A stretch of 64,000 nt of DNA. It comes from Thermoleophilum album (GTDB lineage Bacteria; Actinomycetota; Thermoleophilia; Solirubrobacterales; Thermoleophilaceae). Below, piece by piece: positions 41,993 through 50,472 of this stretch. The stretch is taken from positions 310,001 to 374,000 of the forward strand of contig NZ_CP066171.1 in NCBI RefSeq assembly GCF_028867705.1, written 5' to 3'. Position 1 is the stretch's first letter. Each line of letters opens with the position of its first letter. The notes below the pieces were generated by a model, which saw nothing but the letters and a program-made list of their open reading frames with translations, did no database searches and was not told the DNA's origin. Both the position numbers and the translations under genes were made by a program.

Positions 41993-42958
41993 ATGGCAGG
42001 AACGAGGATGCGCGCGGTAGTGCTCGAGCGCTTCGGGCCGCCCGAGGTGCTCGCACTCGCCGAGGTCGAGCGTCCCCGCCCCCGCTGCGGCGAGGTGCTG
42101 GTGCGGGTTGAGGCCGCCGCCGCTAACCCCGTCGACGCCAAGATCCGCGCTGCCGGCAGCTGGGCGGGTATTCCACTCCCGGCTGTGCTCGGCTACGACG
42201 CGAGCGGCGTCGTCGAGGAGGTCGGTGATGGCGTAACCAGCCTCAAGCCCGGCGACGAGGTTTGGTTGACGCCCGAGATCTTCGGCAACCGTCACGGCAC
42301 CTACGCCGAGTACGTCGTCGCCAGCGAGCGCATCGTCGCTCCCAAACCGGTGAACCTCGACCACGTCGAGGCGGCGGCGGTGCCGCTCGCCGGTGGCACG
42401 GCGTGGGAGGCCTTGGTGCGCCGCCTGCGCCTGCGCGCCGGCGAGACGGTGCTGATCCACGGCGGCGCCGGCGGTGTTGGCTCGTTCGCCGTTCAGTTCG
42501 CCAAAGCGCTCGGTGCGCGCGTGCTCGCCACCGCCAGCGCCCGCAACCTCGAGACGCTGCGCGAGCTCGGCGCTGACGTCGCCCTCGACTACACGCGCGA
42601 TGACGTCTACGAAGCGGCCCGCTCTGAGAACGGCGGTGCCGGCGTCGACGCCGTTCTTGATCTCGTCGGCGGCGAGATCGTTGCGCGCAGCGCCGAAGCG
42701 ACGCGACCCTTCGGTCGCCTGGCGACGATCCTCGGACCCACCGGCGACCTCACCGCCCTCTACACGCGCAACCAAACGCTCTTCGGCGTTTTCCTGACGC
42801 GCGAGCGCGAGCGTCTCGACGAGATGCGCCCGCTTTTCGAGCGCGGCCAGGTGCGTCCGCTCGTAGACGAGGTGCGCTCGCTCGACGAGATCGTCGAAGT
42901 GCACCGCCGCCTCGACAGCGGCCACGGGCGCGGCAAGGTCGTGCTGCGCCCCAGCTGA
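41993..42958 (+). CDS. NADPH:quinone reductase-like (MDR) oxidoreductase
   Basis: 321 aa zinc-free medium-chain dehydrogenase. N-terminal GroES-like domain (AAAANPVDAKIRAAGSW, VLGYDASGVVEEVG), Rossmann motif VLIHGGAGGVGSFAVQFAK, and C-terminal VHRRLDSGHGRGKVVL, typical of QOR/zeta-crystallin proteins. Reduces quinones or enones with NADPH (family knowledge). ATG starts 8 nt after TAGCAT. Stands between the SDR gene and the liv operon, with a 140-nt gap to the latter. Confidence 0.92.
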   Translation: MAGTRMRAVVLERFGPPEVLALAEVERPRPRCGEVLVRVEAAAANPVDAKIRAAGSWAGIPLPAVLGYDASGVVEEVGDGVTSLKPGDEVWLTPEIFGNRHGTYAEYVVASERIVAPKPVNLDHVEAAAVPLAGGTAWEALVRRLRLRAGETVLIHGGAGGVGSFAVQFAKALGARVLATASARNLETLRELGADVALDYTRDDVYEAARSENGGAGVDAVLDLVGGEIVARSAEATRPFGRLATILGPTGDLTALYTRNQTLFGVFLTRERERLDEMRPLFERGQVRPLVDEVRSLDEIVEVHRRLDSGHGRGKVVLRPS

Positions 42959-42998
42959 GACACAACGACAAACTGCAACCCCGGTCCGCCGACCGCGT

Positions 42999-43004
42999 TA
43001 GGAT
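42999..43004 (+). promoter_or_regulatory. Candidate -10 (TAGGAT) of the liv operon
   Basis: TAGGAT about 95 nt before the livG start. The best -35 match upstream is poor. The leader between it and livG contains no obvious riboswitch. Confidence 0.3.
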
Positions 43005-43098
43005 CGCCACGAAGCCCCCTGACAGGTAGCCGGTAGCGCAGCGTCGAGCGCGCGACGCCGTCACCGGCAGGCGGCGCTTCGGGGAGGAGAGAGAAGCG

Positions 43099-43863
43099 GT
43101 GTCGTTGCTCGAGATCAGCGGCCTCGGCGTGCGTTTCGGCGGCGTGGTGGCGCTCGACGGCGTCGACCTCGCGCTCGCGGAGGGCGAGGTACACGGTCTC
43201 ATCGGGCCGAACGGCGCCGGTAAGACCACGCTGTTCAACTGCATCTCACGCTTCTGTCGCCCGGCGGCGGGAGCGATCGTCTTCTCCGGCCGCGACCTGC
43301 TCTCCCTGCGCGCCCACGCCGTCGCCGCGGCGGGCATCGCCCGCACCTTCCAGAACCTCGCGCTGCTGCCGCGTCTCACCGTGCGCGAGAACGTGATGCT
43401 CGGCGGCCACGTCACTGCGCGACCGCGCTTCCTAGCCGCACTGCTCGCTGCGCCGGGCGAGCGTGCGCGCGAGCGCGACCTGCGCCGCGAGGCGGACGCC
43501 ACCCTCGATCGCCTCGGCCTCGCGGCGATCGCCGACCGGCCTGTCGCCGGGCTGCCGCTCGGCACGCTCAAGCGCATCGAGCTCGCCCGCGCGCTCTGCG
43601 CACGGCCGCGCTTGCTGCTGCTCGACGAGCCCGCCAACGGCCTCACCCACGAGGAGGTGGAGGAGCTCGCCGAACTGCTCCTCGAGCTGCGGCGCGAGCG
43701 CGCGTTGACGATCCTGCTCGTCGAGCACCACCTCGGTCTCGTCTCACGCGTCTGCGAGCGCGTGTCTGTCCTCGACTTCGGCCGCAAGATCGCCGACGGA
43801 CCGCCCGAACAGGTGAAAAGTGACCCGGCGGTCGTCGCCGCCTATCTGGGAGCTGCCGCGTGA
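43099..43863 (+). CDS. livG: Branched-chain amino acid ABC transporter ATP-binding protein LivG
   Basis: 254 aa ATPase subunit. Walker A GPNGAGKTT, the LivG-type signature (GLPLGTLKRIELARAL in place of LSGGQ), Walker B RLLLLDEPANGL with catalytic Glu and H-loop VEHHLGLV. Works with LivF as the motor of a high-affinity import system. GTG start after GGGGAGGAGAG. First gene of a five-gene operon; its stop overlaps livF by 4 nt. Confidence 0.93.
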   Translation: MSLLEISGLGVRFGGVVALDGVDLALAEGEVHGLIGPNGAGKTTLFNCISRFCRPAAGAIVFSGRDLLSLRAHAVAAAGIARTFQNLALLPRLTVRENVMLGGHVTARPRFLAALLAAPGERARERDLRREADATLDRLGLAAIADRPVAGLPLGTLKRIELARALCARPRLLLLDEPANGLTHEEVEELAELLLELRRERALTILLVEHHLGLVSRVCERVSVLDFGRKIADGPPEQVKSDPAVVAAYLGAAA

Positions 43864-44621
43864 CGACCGTCGCTCCCAGCGGCCAGGCTTCGGCCACCGG
43901 CGCGGGCGGTCAGCCGCTCTTGGCGGTGCGCGGGCTGGTCGCGGGCTACGGTCCGGTGACGGTGCTGCGCGGCGTCGACCTCGACGTCGGCGAAGGCGAG
44001 GTCGTCGCCGTGCTCGGGCCGAACGGCGCCGGTAAGACCACGCTTTTGCGCGCGCTGAGCGGCGGTTGCCGCGCCAGCGGCTGGGCGACCTTCGCCGGTC
44101 GCGACCTGCTCGGGCTTGCGCCCGACCGCGTCGCGCGACTCGGCATCGCCCACGTCCCCGAAGGGCGCGGCACCTTCGCCGAGCTCTCGGTGCGCGACAA
44201 CCTACGCATCGGCGCTTGGCGCCGGCGCGACCGCCAGCAAGTGGTGCGCGATATCGACGAGCTCCTCGACCGTTTCCCGCGCCTGCGCGAACGGCTCGAC
44301 CAGCCGGCCGGATCGCTCAGCGGCGGCGAACAGCAGATGCTCGCGATCGCGCGCGGCCTGGTATCGGCGCCGCGGCTTCTGCTGCTCGACGAGCCGTCGC
44401 TGGGGCTCTCGCCCCGGCTCACCGCCGAGCTGTTCCAGCTGCTCGGCGAGCTCGTGCGGGGGCGTGGCGTCACCGCGCTGGTCGTCGAGCAGAACGCGCG
44501 CCTCGCGCTCGAGCTCGCCGACCGCGGCTACGTGCTTGAAGCCGGGCGCGTGGCGCTTGCGGGCAGCGCCGACGAGCTCGCCCGCGACGAGCGCGTGCGC
44601 AAGGCGTATCTCGGCGTCTGA
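43860..44621 (+). CDS. livF: Branched-chain amino acid ABC transporter ATP-binding protein LivF
   Basis: 253 aa. Walker A GPNGAGKTTLLRALSG, LivF-type HVPEGRGTFAELSV, signature LSGGEQQMLAIARGL, Walker B LLLLDEPSLGLSP and VEQNARLALELAD. The N-terminal ~18 residues are extra (Ala/Gly/Ser-rich). GTG overlaps the livG stop. livH follows after 31 nt. Confidence 0.94.
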   Translation: MTTVAPSGQASATGAGGQPLLAVRGLVAGYGPVTVLRGVDLDVGEGEVVAVLGPNGAGKTTLLRALSGGCRASGWATFAGRDLLGLAPDRVARLGIAHVPEGRGTFAELSVRDNLRIGAWRRRDRQQVVRDIDELLDRFPRLRERLDQPAGSLSGGEQQMLAIARGLVSAPRLLLLDEPSLGLSPRLTAELFQLLGELVRGRGVTALVVEQNARLALELADRGYVLEAGRVALAGSADELARDERVRKAYLGV

Positions 44622-44652
44622 GGAGGAGCGACCAGAGCGAGGAGAGAGCAAG

Positions 44653-45534
44653 GTGGAACGGCTCGCACAAACGATCGTCGACGGAATCGCCGACGGCTCT
44701 CTGTACGCGGCGCTCGCCCTCGCCCTCGTCCTGATCTTCCGCACGACCGGCGTCGTCAACTTCGCGCAGGGCGAGATGGCCATGGTCTCGACCTTCGTCG
44801 CCTGGTCTCTACTCGAGGCCGGATTGCCGTTGGGCGCGGCGATCGCCGTGGCGCTCGCGTTCGCCTTCGTCTTGGGTATGGCGGTCGAACGGATCGTGAT
44901 CAGGCCCGTCGAGGGGCGGGGACCGCTCACCCTCGCGATCGTCACGCTCGGCCTTTACATCCTCCTCAACAGCGCCGCCGGCTGGATCTGGGGGTTCAAC
45001 AACCGCGGTTTTCCGAGCGTCTTCCCGAGCGATTCGCTCAGCGTCGGCGGCGTCGACATCGCCGTCGAATCGCTCGGGATCGTGGTCGTGCTGTTGGTGG
45101 TCGTTGCGGCCCTCTTCCTGCTGCTCGAGCGCACGCGCATCGGGCTCGCCCTGCGCGCCGTATCCACCAACCCCGAGTCGGCACGGCTTTGCGGGATCTC
45201 GGTCGGCCGCACGCTGATGGTGGGGTGGGGACTCGCGTCCGTGCTCGGGGCGCTGGCTGGCGTGCTGATCGCACCGCGCATCTTCCTCGACCCGAACCTG
45301 ATGGGCGGAGTCCTCATCTACGCCTTCGCCGCCGCCACGCTCGGCGGTTTCGACAGCCCCGTCGGTGCCGTGATCGGCGGTTGGGCGATCGGTCTCAGCG
45401 AAGCGCTCGCCTCGACCTACGTCGACTTCATCGGGTCGGATCTCGAGATCCTGGTACCGCTCACGGTGATCCTGGTGGTGTTGCTCGTCCGCCCGGCCGG
45501 TCTGTTCGGGCGTCGCGAGGTCGTGCGGGCATGA
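44653..45534 (+). CDS. livH: Branched-chain amino acid ABC transporter permease LivH
   Basis: 293 aa, eight or so membrane helices. LivH features: DGIADGSLYAALALALVLIFRTTGVVNFAQGEMA at the start (positions 10-43), ERIVIRPVEGRGPLTLAIVT, RAVSTNPESARLCGISVGR and GGVLIYAFAAATLGGFDSPVGA. Forms the membrane channel with LivM. GTG start 31 nt after livF, with GGAGAG a little upstream. Stop overlaps livM ATG. Confidence 0.93.
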   Translation: MERLAQTIVDGIADGSLYAALALALVLIFRTTGVVNFAQGEMAMVSTFVAWSLLEAGLPLGAAIAVALAFAFVLGMAVERIVIRPVEGRGPLTLAIVTLGLYILLNSAAGWIWGFNNRGFPSVFPSDSLSVGGVDIAVESLGIVVVLLVVVAALFLLLERTRIGLALRAVSTNPESARLCGISVGRTLMVGWGLASVLGALAGVLIAPRIFLDPNLMGGVLIYAFAAATLGGFDSPVGAVIGGWAIGLSEALASTYVDFIGSDLEILVPLTVILVVLLVRPAGLFGRREVVRA

Positions 45535-46589
45535 GCGCCCGCGCCGCCACCGCCAGCGTCTCGCCGCCCAAGCGGCGTGCACGCCGCCGCCCAAGCGCCC
45601 GTGCGCTCGCCTGGGCTGCGTGCCTTTGCGCGTTCGCGGCCGTGCCTTTCCTCTTCGACCCCTACCGCGTCGGGCAGTTCACGCTCGTCGTGATCTACGC
45701 GGTCGCACTGCTCGGTTTGAACTTGCTGCTCGGCTACGGCGGCCAGATCTCGCTGGGACACGGCGCCTTTTTCGCCATCGGCGCCTACGCCGCGGCGATC
45801 ACCATCGACCGCACTGGGCTTCCCGCGCTGGCAGCGCTGCCCTTGGCGGCGCTTGCGAGCGGGCTCGCTGGCGCCCTCGTCGGCCTGCCGGCGTTGCGCA
45901 TCCGCGGCATCTACCTGGCGCTCGTGACGCTGTCGGTGGCGCTCGTCGTGCCTCAGCTCGTCAAGCGATTCGACGAGCTCACGGGCGGGGCGCAGGGCAT
46001 GCAGGTCGCGCAGCCGGCGGCTCCCGCCTGGCTCGGGCTCGAAGATGACCAGTTCCTGCACTTGCTTTGTCTGGCCGTCGCCCTGCCGCTGTTCGCGCTC
46101 GCCGCCAACCTCGTGCGCGGCGGCGTCGGCCGGGCGCTCCTCGCCGTGCGCGAGAACGAGCTCGCGGCGGTCGCCATGGGAGTCGACCTCGCTCGCTACA
46201 AGACCGCGGCGTTCGCGCTCGGCGCCGCCTACGCCGGTGTCGGCGGGGCGCTGTTCACGTTCGTCAACGGGTTCGTCGCGCCCGAGTCGTTCACGCTCGC
46301 GCTGTCGTTCGGGTTCCTCGCCGCCGTCGTCGTCGGCGGTTTGGGAACGATCGCCGGCGCTGTGTTCGGCGCGCTTTTCCTCGAGTTCGTGCCCGTGTAT
46401 GCGTCGGACGTCAACGAGGCACTCGGCGGCGTCATCTACGGCGCTGTGCTGATCGCCTGCATGTACGTGCTGCCCGACGGGATCGCAGGTCTTGGACGAC
46501 GGATCGGAAGCCGTCTGCACGGCCGGCGTGCCACGGCTGGCAGCGACGCGGCCGCGCCCCAGGTGCAAACCAAACGAGAGGAGGAGTGA
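45531..46589 (+). CDS. livM: Branched-chain amino acid ABC transporter permease LivM
   Basis: 352 aa. Basic N-terminus, then LivM pattern: IYAVALLGLNLLLGYGGQIS, LGHGAFFAIGAYAAA, ALRIRGIYLALVTLSVALVV, GRALLAVRENELAAVAMGVD and VGGLGTIAGAVFGALFLEF. ATG within ATGA overlap with livH. A ~40-residue polar C-terminal tail (GSRLHGRRATAGSDAAAPQV) follows the last helix. livK starts 1 nt after the stop. Confidence 0.93.
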   Translation: MSARAATASVSPPKRRARRRPSARALAWAACLCAFAAVPFLFDPYRVGQFTLVVIYAVALLGLNLLLGYGGQISLGHGAFFAIGAYAAAITIDRTGLPALAALPLAALASGLAGALVGLPALRIRGIYLALVTLSVALVVPQLVKRFDELTGGAQGMQVAQPAAPAWLGLEDDQFLHLLCLAVALPLFALAANLVRGGVGRALLAVRENELAAVAMGVDLARYKTAAFALGAAYAGVGGALFTFVNGFVAPESFTLALSFGFLAAVVVGGLGTIAGAVFGALFLEFVPVYASDVNEALGGVIYGAVLIACMYVLPDGIAGLGRRIGSRLHGRRATAGSDAAAPQVQTKREEE

Positions 46590-46590
46590 G

Positions 46591-47805
46591 GTGAAACGAC
46601 CGAGACACTTCCTCTACGCGCTCGTCGTGGCGCTCGTCGTCGCTCTGACGGCGGCCGCCTGCGGGCGCGAGGAGGAGACGTCGCCGGGCATCTCGGACAA
46701 CGAGATCAAGATCGGCGGCAGCTACCCGTTCAGCGGACCGGCCTCGGCCTATCGCACGATCGCCGACGGCGTCCGCGCCTACTTCGCGAAGGTCAACGCC
46801 GAAGGCGGTGTCGACGGGCGCCGGATCCGCTTCATCACCTACGACGACGCCTACGAGCCGCAGCGGGCGCTGCAGAACGCGCGGCGGCTGATCGAGCGCG
46901 ACCGCGTGTTCGCGCTCTTCAACACGCTCGGCACCGCCAACAACGTCGCGATCTGGGACTACACAAACCGCGAGAAGGTGCCACAGCTGTTCGTCGCCAC
47001 CGGGGCCTCGATCTTCGGGGCCGATCCCGACAAGCACCCCTACACGATGGGCTGGCAGCCCGACTACGTGACCGAGTCGCAGGCGTACGCCGAGTACCTG
47101 AAGCGCACCAAGCCGCGGGCGCGGGTCGCCGTTCTCTACCAGAACGACGAGTTCGGTAAGAACCTGCTCGGCGGTTTCGAGCGGGCGATCCGCGGCTCCG
47201 GCATCCGCATCGTGGCGCGTGAAAGCTACGAGGTCACCGACCCGTCGATCGCCACGCAGATGCGGCGGTTGGCGACGTCGGGTGCCGACACCTTACTCGA
47301 CATCACGACGCCACGCTTCTCGGCCCAGGCGATCGTCGGGGTGGCGCGGTCGGGTTGGCGGCCGCTCCACATTCTCAACAGCGTCGGTGCCTCGAAGCGG
47401 CTGGTCTTCCAGCCCGTCGGCTTGAAGCCGGCGACGGGCATCGTCTCGGCCGCCTATTTCAAGGATCCCGAGGATCCGCAGTGGGCGAACGACGCGGCGA
47501 TGCGTGAGTACAAGGCAGCGATGAGGCGCTACGCCCCGCGCACCGACCCGAACGACACGTTCGCCACCTATGGCTGGGCGGTGGCGCAGACGCTCGTCGA
47601 GACACTGAAGAAGATGGAGGACCCGAACCGCGACTCGCTGATGGACGCGGCGCGGAGCCTCGATCTCGAGATCCCGATCCTGCTGCCGGGAGTTCGCGTC
47701 AAGACCAGCGAAAGCGACTACTACCCGATCGAGACCGTCCAGCTGATGCGTTTCGACGGCCAGCGCTGGCGGTTGCTCGATCTGCGCTACACGGCGCGGC
47801 GCTAG
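46591..47805 (+). CDS. Branched-chain amino acid-type ABC transporter substrate-binding lipoprotein
   Basis: 404 aa. Signal peptide with lipobox (VALTAAACGREEE), so the mature protein is membrane-tethered outside the cell. Periplasmic-binding-protein type I fold: IKIGGSYPFSGPASAY, GGVDGRRIRFITYDDAYEPQ, VLYQNDEFGKNLLGGFERAI, SGADTLLDITTPRFSAQAI. Ligand probably a branched-chain amino acid, amide or similar; the sequence does not fix it. GTG start with GAGAGGAGGAG. Last gene of the operon; a strong hairpin follows. Confidence 0.92.
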   Translation: MKRPRHFLYALVVALVVALTAAACGREEETSPGISDNEIKIGGSYPFSGPASAYRTIADGVRAYFAKVNAEGGVDGRRIRFITYDDAYEPQRALQNARRLIERDRVFALFNTLGTANNVAIWDYTNREKVPQLFVATGASIFGADPDKHPYTMGWQPDYVTESQAYAEYLKRTKPRARVAVLYQNDEFGKNLLGGFERAIRGSGIRIVARESYEVTDPSIATQMRRLATSGADTLLDITTPRFSAQAIVGVARSGWRPLHILNSVGASKRLVFQPVGLKPATGIVSAAYFKDPEDPQWANDAAMREYKAAMRRYAPRTDPNDTFATYGWAVAQTLVETLKKMEDPNRDSLMDAARSLDLEIPILLPGVRVKTSESDYYPIETVQLMRFDGQRWRLLDLRYTARR

Positions 47806-47834
47806 CTGCTCGATCCACGCCTGTGGGGGCGAGC

Positions 47835-47869
47835 GCTCGGGGCCGGCGCGGGACGCGTCGGCCCCGAGC
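47835..47869. terminator. Hairpin terminator between the liv operon and tetR
   Basis: 11-bp perfect stem GCTCGGGGCCG / CGGCCCCGAGC with a 13-nt loop, 29 nt after the last liv gene and 11 nt from the end of the convergent TetR gene. Fits a bidirectional terminator; there is no T-run. Confidence 0.65.
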
Positions 47870-47880
47870 CGCGCCCGCGG

Positions 47881-48531
47881 CTAGCGCGAGTGCCAGCGGG
47901 CCATGGCCCGTTCGAAGCGCTCATCGCTAAGCGCGGGATGGGGCAGCGGCCGATCCTCGCCTTCGGTCGCGCGGGGGCGTAGGCCGCGTAAGAGCAGCGG
48001 CACGTAGCGCCGCCACAGCTCAGGATCTTCGTCGCCGGCGAAGTCGGCGACCGCGCCGAGCATCAGGTGCAGCATCACGAGATCGCTCGGCTCGACATCG
48101 CCGCGCAGCACGCCGGCACGCTGCGCGCGCGTGACGATCGCGCGCACGAGCGGCGCGAGCCGCTCGCGCGCCGCTGCGATCCGTTCGCCACCGCGGCTCG
48201 TGCAGAGCAGAACCTCTTTCAGCGCGCGGTCGCGCGCCTGCATCTCGAACCCTTCGACCACGAACGTGACGATGCCGTGCCACGGGTCGTCCTCGGCCAG
48301 TGCCTTCTCGGCCAGCGCGACCATCTCGGCGATCCGCTTGTCGAGGATCGCGTCGATCAGCTGTTCCTTGCCGCCGAAGTGGCGGTAGACCGTTCCCACC
48401 CCGACCTTCGCGCGGCGCGCGATCTCTTCCACCGGCACGTCGAGGCCGTGGTCGGCGAAAGCCTCGGCGGCGGCCTCGATCAGCGCCTCGCGGTTGCGGG
48501 CGGCGTCGGCACGGAGCGTGAGCTTGGTCAC
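47881..48531 (-). CDS. TetR family repressor
   Basis: 216 aa. N-terminal helix-turn-helix typical of TetR (REALIEAAAEAFADHGLDVP, VEEIARRAKVGVGTVYRHFGG, KEQLIDAI). The rest is the helical ligand/dimer domain (LLCTSRGGERIAAARERLAP, SDLVMLHLMLGAVADFAG). GTG 48531 is the start: a -10 box TAACCT lies 7 nt upstream with a good -35, so the mRNA is leaderless. An earlier in-frame TTG would lie inside the -35. It is divergent from a DHA2 exporter and shares a two-site operator with it, so it most likely represses itself and the exporter until a drug binds. Confidence 0.92.
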   Translation of the reverse strand: MTKLTLRADAARNREALIEAAAEAFADHGLDVPVEEIARRAKVGVGTVYRHFGGKEQLIDAILDKRIAEMVALAEKALAEDDPWHGIVTFVVEGFEMQARDRALKEVLLCTSRGGERIAAARERLAPLVRAIVTRAQRAGVLRGDVEPSDLVMLHLMLGAVADFAGDEDPELWRRYVPLLLRGLRPRATEGEDRPLPHPALSDERFERAMARWHSR

Positions 48532-48538
48532 GCTACGA

Positions 48539-48598
48539 AGGTTACAAACCGGAATTAGCGATTCCAATCGGAACTAGTGCTTCCGGTTTTGCTAACCT
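48539..48598. promoter_or_regulatory. Divergent promoters overlapped by two tandem TetR operators
   Basis: Two 17-bp imperfect palindromes, CGGAA-N7-TTCCA (48550-48566) and CGGAA-N7-TTCCG (48569-48585), are spaced 19 bp. AAACCGGAA (48546-48554) and TTCCGGTTT (48581-48589) make the whole region symmetric. Minus-strand promoter: TTGGAA (48562-48567), 17-nt spacer, TAACCT (48539-48544). Plus-strand -10: TAACCT (48593-48598), with TCGGAA 19 nt upstream. The operators cover both promoters. Confidence 0.75.
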
Positions 48599-48672
48599 CC
48601 GCCCCGTCCCTGCAGCTCCTTCTCCCTCACCCCCAGCAGTTGGTCACTGGCGCAGTGCAAAAGGAGGTCAAG

Positions 48673-50283
48673 TTGAGCGAGCTTTCCGTGAACGGGCGCG
48701 GCGAGGCGCCCGTAGCGGGCGCCAGCAGCGCGCAAGCGAGCGGCCAGCACGCAGACGGCTGGCACGACACGCCCGACCACGTCGACCGCCGCTTGCTGGC
48801 GCTTGCCTCGGTGGTCGTGGTGGGCGCGTTCATGTCGATCCTCGACACGACGATCGTCAACGTTGCGATCCGCACACTCGCCGAGGAGTTCTCGTCGCCG
48901 CTGACGACGATCCAGTGGGTCGCCACCGCCTACACGCTCGCGCTCGCGACGGTGATCCCGATCAGCGGATGGGCGTCCGAGCGCTTCGGCACCAAGCGCC
49001 TCTACATCGGTTCGATCGTCCTCTTCGCCCTCGGCTCGGCACTGTGCGGACTTGCCTGGTCGGACACGTCGCTGATCGTCTTCCGCGTGCTGCAGGGGCT
49101 CGGGGGCGGACTGATCATGCCGGTGGGTATGACGATCCTCACGCGCGCTGCCGGTCCGCACCGGCTCGGGCGCGTTATGAGCATCGTCGGCGTGCCGATG
49201 CTGATCGCCCCGATCGTCGGGCCGATCCTCGGTGGCTGGCTCGTCGACCACGCCTCCTGGCACTGGATCTTCCTCATCAACGTGCCCGTGGGCATCGTCG
49301 GTGTGGCGATGGCGCTGGCGATCCTGCCCGCCGATCGGCCGCAACCGCTGCACCGCCTCGACGTGCCTGGCCTCGTCGTGCTCTCGCCGGGGCTCGCACT
49401 CGTCATCTACGGTCTCGCCGAGTCTGGCAGCCAGGGCGGCTTCGGCCACGCCAAGGTGCTCGTGCCGCTCGCGATCGGGCTCGTGCTGCTCGCCTACTTC
49501 GTACGCCACGGTCTGCGTGCGAGCGAGCCGCTCGTCGACCTGCGCCTCTACAAGAACCGCACCTTCAGTGCTGCGACGGCAACGCTGTTCGCGTTCGTGG
49601 TGGCGGTGTTTGGCGGTTTCTTCCTGGTGCCGCTCTACCTGCAGGCCGTTCGTGGTGAGGACGCCTTCCACACCGGTCTGCTTCTGATCCCCCAGGGTGT
49701 GGGGGCGATGCTGACGATGCCGCTCGCCGGCCAGCTCGCCGACCGGATCGCGACGCGCAAGCTCGTGTTTGCGGGCACCCCGTTGGTCTTCGCGGCGTTC
49801 GCGATCTTCACCCAGCTCGAGGCCGACACCCCCTACGCGCTCGTCTGCGGGGCGCTGTTCGTGATGGGGCTTGGGATGGGACTGTCGATGATGCCGCTCT
49901 TCACCGGAGCCATGCAGACGCTGCAGAAGCGCTCGGTGGCACGGGCGAGCACCCAGCTCAATATCACCCAGCAGGTAGCGGCGTCGTTCGGGACTGCGCT
50001 CTTGTCGGTGGCGCTCGCCAACGCCATGCGCGACCGGCTCGGCCCGGCCGCTGCGGGCGGTCGGCTCGGTGGCGAGGGTGGCGCCCAGATCCCGCCGGAG
50101 ATGCGCGAGCGCGTGGCCGGACTGCTCGCCGACGCCTTCGGCTCGGCGTTCAGCTGGTCGCTGGCGCTGGTGGTCGTCGCTTTCCTCGTCGCCTGGTTGC
50201 TGCCGCGGCGGCGCCAGGTGCCCGCAGCTGCCGCTGTGGGCGACGAGACTGAGCCGGAACCGGTGATGGTGTTCGGCGCTTGA
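48673..50283 (+). CDS. DHA2-family (EmrB/QacA) MFS drug exporter
   Basis: 536 aa, about 14 membrane helices. Motif C region and family signatures: LASVVVVGAFMSILDTTIVNVA (helix 1), TTIQWVATAYTLALATVIPI, GWASERFGTKRLYIG (motif A), FRVLQGLGGGLIMPVGMTIL, VGPILGGWLVDHASWHWIFLINVPVG. Proton-driven export of drugs or lipids (family knowledge). TTG start 48673 is preferred because AAGGAGG lies 6 nt upstream; an in-frame extension to 48577 would cover the promoter. Regulated by the neighbouring TetR via the shared operator. Confidence 0.93.
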   Translation: MSELSVNGRGEAPVAGASSAQASGQHADGWHDTPDHVDRRLLALASVVVVGAFMSILDTTIVNVAIRTLAEEFSSPLTTIQWVATAYTLALATVIPISGWASERFGTKRLYIGSIVLFALGSALCGLAWSDTSLIVFRVLQGLGGGLIMPVGMTILTRAAGPHRLGRVMSIVGVPMLIAPIVGPILGGWLVDHASWHWIFLINVPVGIVGVAMALAILPADRPQPLHRLDVPGLVVLSPGLALVIYGLAESGSQGGFGHAKVLVPLAIGLVLLAYFVRHGLRASEPLVDLRLYKNRTFSAATATLFAFVVAVFGGFFLVPLYLQAVRGEDAFHTGLLLIPQGVGAMLTMPLAGQLADRIATRKLVFAGTPLVFAAFAIFTQLEADTPYALVCGALFVMGLGMGLSMMPLFTGAMQTLQKRSVARASTQLNITQQVAASFGTALLSVALANAMRDRLGPAAAGGRLGGEGGAQIPPEMRERVAGLLADAFGSAFSWSLALVVVAFLVAWLLPRRRQVPAAAAVGDETEPEPVMVFGA

Positions 50284-50361
50284 GAGCGGACCGCGCCGGG
50301 TCGAGCGAAAGAAAGCCGAGCGTGCCGCCTCGGCGGTGCGCCCGTGGGGGGCCGAAAAGGC

Positions 50362-50405
50362 GGCTGCCCGCCGCGCTAGCGCGGCGGGCAGCCTGCCCCT
50401 TTTAT
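50362..50405. terminator. Strong hairpin terminator after the MFS gene
   Basis: 14-bp perfect stem GGCTGCCCGCCGCG / CGCGGCGGGCAGCC with loop CTAG, followed by TGCCCCTTTTAT. AAAAGG on the left side gives a T-run on the other strand too, so it may also end the convergent ferritin-like gene. Confidence 0.85.
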
Positions 50406-50472
50406 GTGCGGCGCGCGACCTGCCCCCTGCCGTTCGCGCCGTTTGCGAGCGCCCTGCCCGTCCTTGCAGCTG

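Noticed and set aside
48532-48567. Longer TetR start at TTG 48567
   Set aside because: It lies inside the -35 box and operator; the helix-turn-helix needs no such extension.
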